Source of the DNA: JBFXEO01 sp050180015
GTDB lineage: Bacteria; Bacteroidota; Bacteroidia; Bacteroidales; Tenuifilaceae
Direction: 5' to 3'
Assembly (NCBI GenBank): GCA_050180015.1
Contig: JBFXEO010000018.1
Location: 1-22,679 of the forward strand
Length of the DNA stretch: 22,679 nucleotides
The notes under the pieces were generated by a model that had not been told where the DNA came from, searched no databases, and saw only the letters and a list, made by a program, of their open reading frames with translations. Each line of letters starts with the position of its first letter. The stretch's first letter is position 1. The translations under genes and the position numbers were made by a program. Shown here piece by piece: positions 21,778 to 22,679 of this stretch.

Positions 21778-21824
21778 CTTCAGGCTCAGCGAGCAGATGG
21801 TTGGTGGTTGAGTTTGTCGAAACC
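21778..21824. repeat. Short dispersed-repeat-like pair between convergent genes
   Basis: It contains CTTCAGGCTCAGCGAGC and, after a short gap, GGTTGAGTTTGTCGAAACC (21806-21824). Both recall the widespread intergenic words CTTCGACAGGCTCAG and its reverse, arranged head to head. CTGCTC (21771-21776) and GAGCAG (21791-21796) also form a small hairpin. A related word lies at 16105-16125. The comparison with other genomes is from memory. Confidence 0.4.
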
Positions 21825-21838
21825 AGAACAGCAGATTT

Positions 21839-22679
21839 TTATTCCCTGTTTTTATTGGCCCTAAATAGTAAATCGGCAGATTGCCTGAGCTTGTTCTTTA
21901 AGCTTTCCGAAACATTGCGGTTGCCCGTTAGCCAATCGGAAACAATTTTTGCAGCCTGTGGACTGTTGTAGCCCCAGAGGGTAGCATCGAGCCACATTTT
22001 TGGAAAGAATATATCGCCGGTTTGCTGAATTTCCGGTAGCAAATCCAACGAGGCGTTTAGATAATTTATCGAAAATGCTGAGCGTAAAGGATGATTAAAG
22101 TAATGTAATGCTTCGGTTACCCAGGGTTCTGGCCTTCGGTTCGCCGGAGTTAAAAGACTATGGAAAAAATCATCGCGAGTAGCCTCATCGCTGCTTACTG
22201 CCCGCTTCATAAATCGAAACTTGGATAATCTGTCGGGTTGTGTAATTCTACTTTCCTGAACTTGTAAAATACTATCGGCGTTGTGTATGTTTCGTACAGC
22301 CAATTCGTATGCTAAATTTGTGTAATCCTGCTCGCTTAGCCGGATTCCATTTAAATTTTCATTGCCCTCCCATGTATGTAATAAGTAATCGATTGATTTG
22401 TGGGACAACGCTATCCGGCTATAAGTCTGAAAAATTGGTTTTCGTTCATCCACCGAAATCAACTTGGAGTTGAATAGCTTAACCAGGGTTTGCTCAAGTT
22501 TGACAGATTTTTTAATTCTGTCATTCTGTTGCATGTATTGCCACCAAGCCATTTCGATGTTTCCCAGTAAATAGGTTCGGATCTGAGATTCTCCTTCTTT
22601 GTTCAAGGACGATATTAGAAAATCGAAATAATCTTTGGTACTTAGTTTGCCGTTTAGGAACAGTTCATTAATAGTCAAA
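21839..22679 (-). CDS. M1-family aminopeptidase, C-terminal part only
   Basis: The frame runs from the stop at 21839 off the right edge, so the start and the catalytic HEXXH domain lie outside the window; the apparent TTG start near 22678 is an artefact of the edge. The visible 279 residues are helical, like the ERAP1-type C-terminal domain of aminopeptidase N. Typical pieces are NLAYELAVRN, RLSKFRFMKRAVSSDEATRD, the HYFNHPLRS turn and LLPEIQQTGDIFFPKMWLD. If complete, the enzyme would remove N-terminal residues from peptides, complementing the dipeptidase-type enzyme next to it, with which it is convergent across 130 bp. The family assignment from a C-terminal domain is good but not final. 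Confidence 0.8.
   Translation of the reverse strand, partial: LTINELFLNGKLSTKDYFDFLISSLNKEGESQIRTYLLGNIEMAWWQYMQQNDRIKKSVKLEQTLVKLFNSKLISVDERKPIFQTYSRIALSHKSIDYLLHTWEGNENLNGIRLSEQDYTNLAYELAVRNIHNADSILQVQESRITQPDRLSKFRFMKRAVSSDEATRDDFFHSLLTPANRRPEPWVTEALHYFNHPLRSAFSINYLNASLDLLPEIQQTGDIFFPKMWLDATLWGYNSPQAAKIVSDWLTGNRNVSESLKNKLRQSADLLFRANKNRE

Overview
The window reads as chromosome of a Bacteroidota bacterium, probably class Bacteroidia; I cannot place it closer. Evidence: the promoters I can see follow the Bacteroidota pattern (TTG, about 19 nt, TAnnTTTG), Shine-Dalgarno sites are mostly absent, phoH lies next to a long-type purC, outer-membrane proteins end in Phe, and the sensor kinase/regulator pair resembles the RprX/RprY type. 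No rRNA, tRNA, CRISPR array, transposase, phage gene or origin was seen.

Left part (1-5325): the end of cysD, then cysN (ATP sulfurylase). Between them lies the decayed C-terminal end of a four-helix-bundle (S23/IVP-type) gene with related sequence on both sides. A minus-strand run follows: NUDIX hydrolase, an unlisted 38-aa membrane peptide gene, an NlpC/P60 peptidase (start corrected to 3710), a CPBP-family membrane protein and a secreted coiled-coil protein of unknown function.

Centre (5326-9751): a divergent control region separates the secreted-protein gene from an overlapping kinase/regulator pair. It holds three GTTAAY repeats exactly 11 bp apart, next to a minus-strand TAnnTTTG box, and a perfect 11-bp inverted repeat overlapping the likely kinase promoter. 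The simplest model is that the OmpR-type regulator binds here and controls the secreted protein, its own operon, or both. phoH and purC follow.

Right part (10090-22679): a POTRA-less Omp85-type barrel, a GH73-LysM glucosaminidase (start corrected to 11736), a HEPN-like/CBS fusion, a membrane-anchored protein joining an AsmA-like region to a GT51 glycosyltransferase, an outer-membrane barrel, an AlkD-type DNA glycosylase, a Rieske oxygenase, a lipoprotein M2-type metallopeptidase (start corrected to 20020) and the C-terminal part of an M1 aminopeptidase. Several genes concern the envelope and peptidoglycan (NlpC/P60, GH73-LysM, GT51, two barrels), but they do not form one operon.

The long gene-free stretches hold structure: a degenerate tandem array with an exact 42-bp period (15745-16080), a possible MITE-like inverted-repeat remnant (17481-17632), a palindrome cluster (13541-13618) and short dispersed repeats (16105-16125, 21778-21824). 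The most interesting candidates are the divergent control region, the 42-bp array, the HEPN-CBS protein and the AsmA-GT51 fusion. I see no clear multi-gene novel system such as a defence island.
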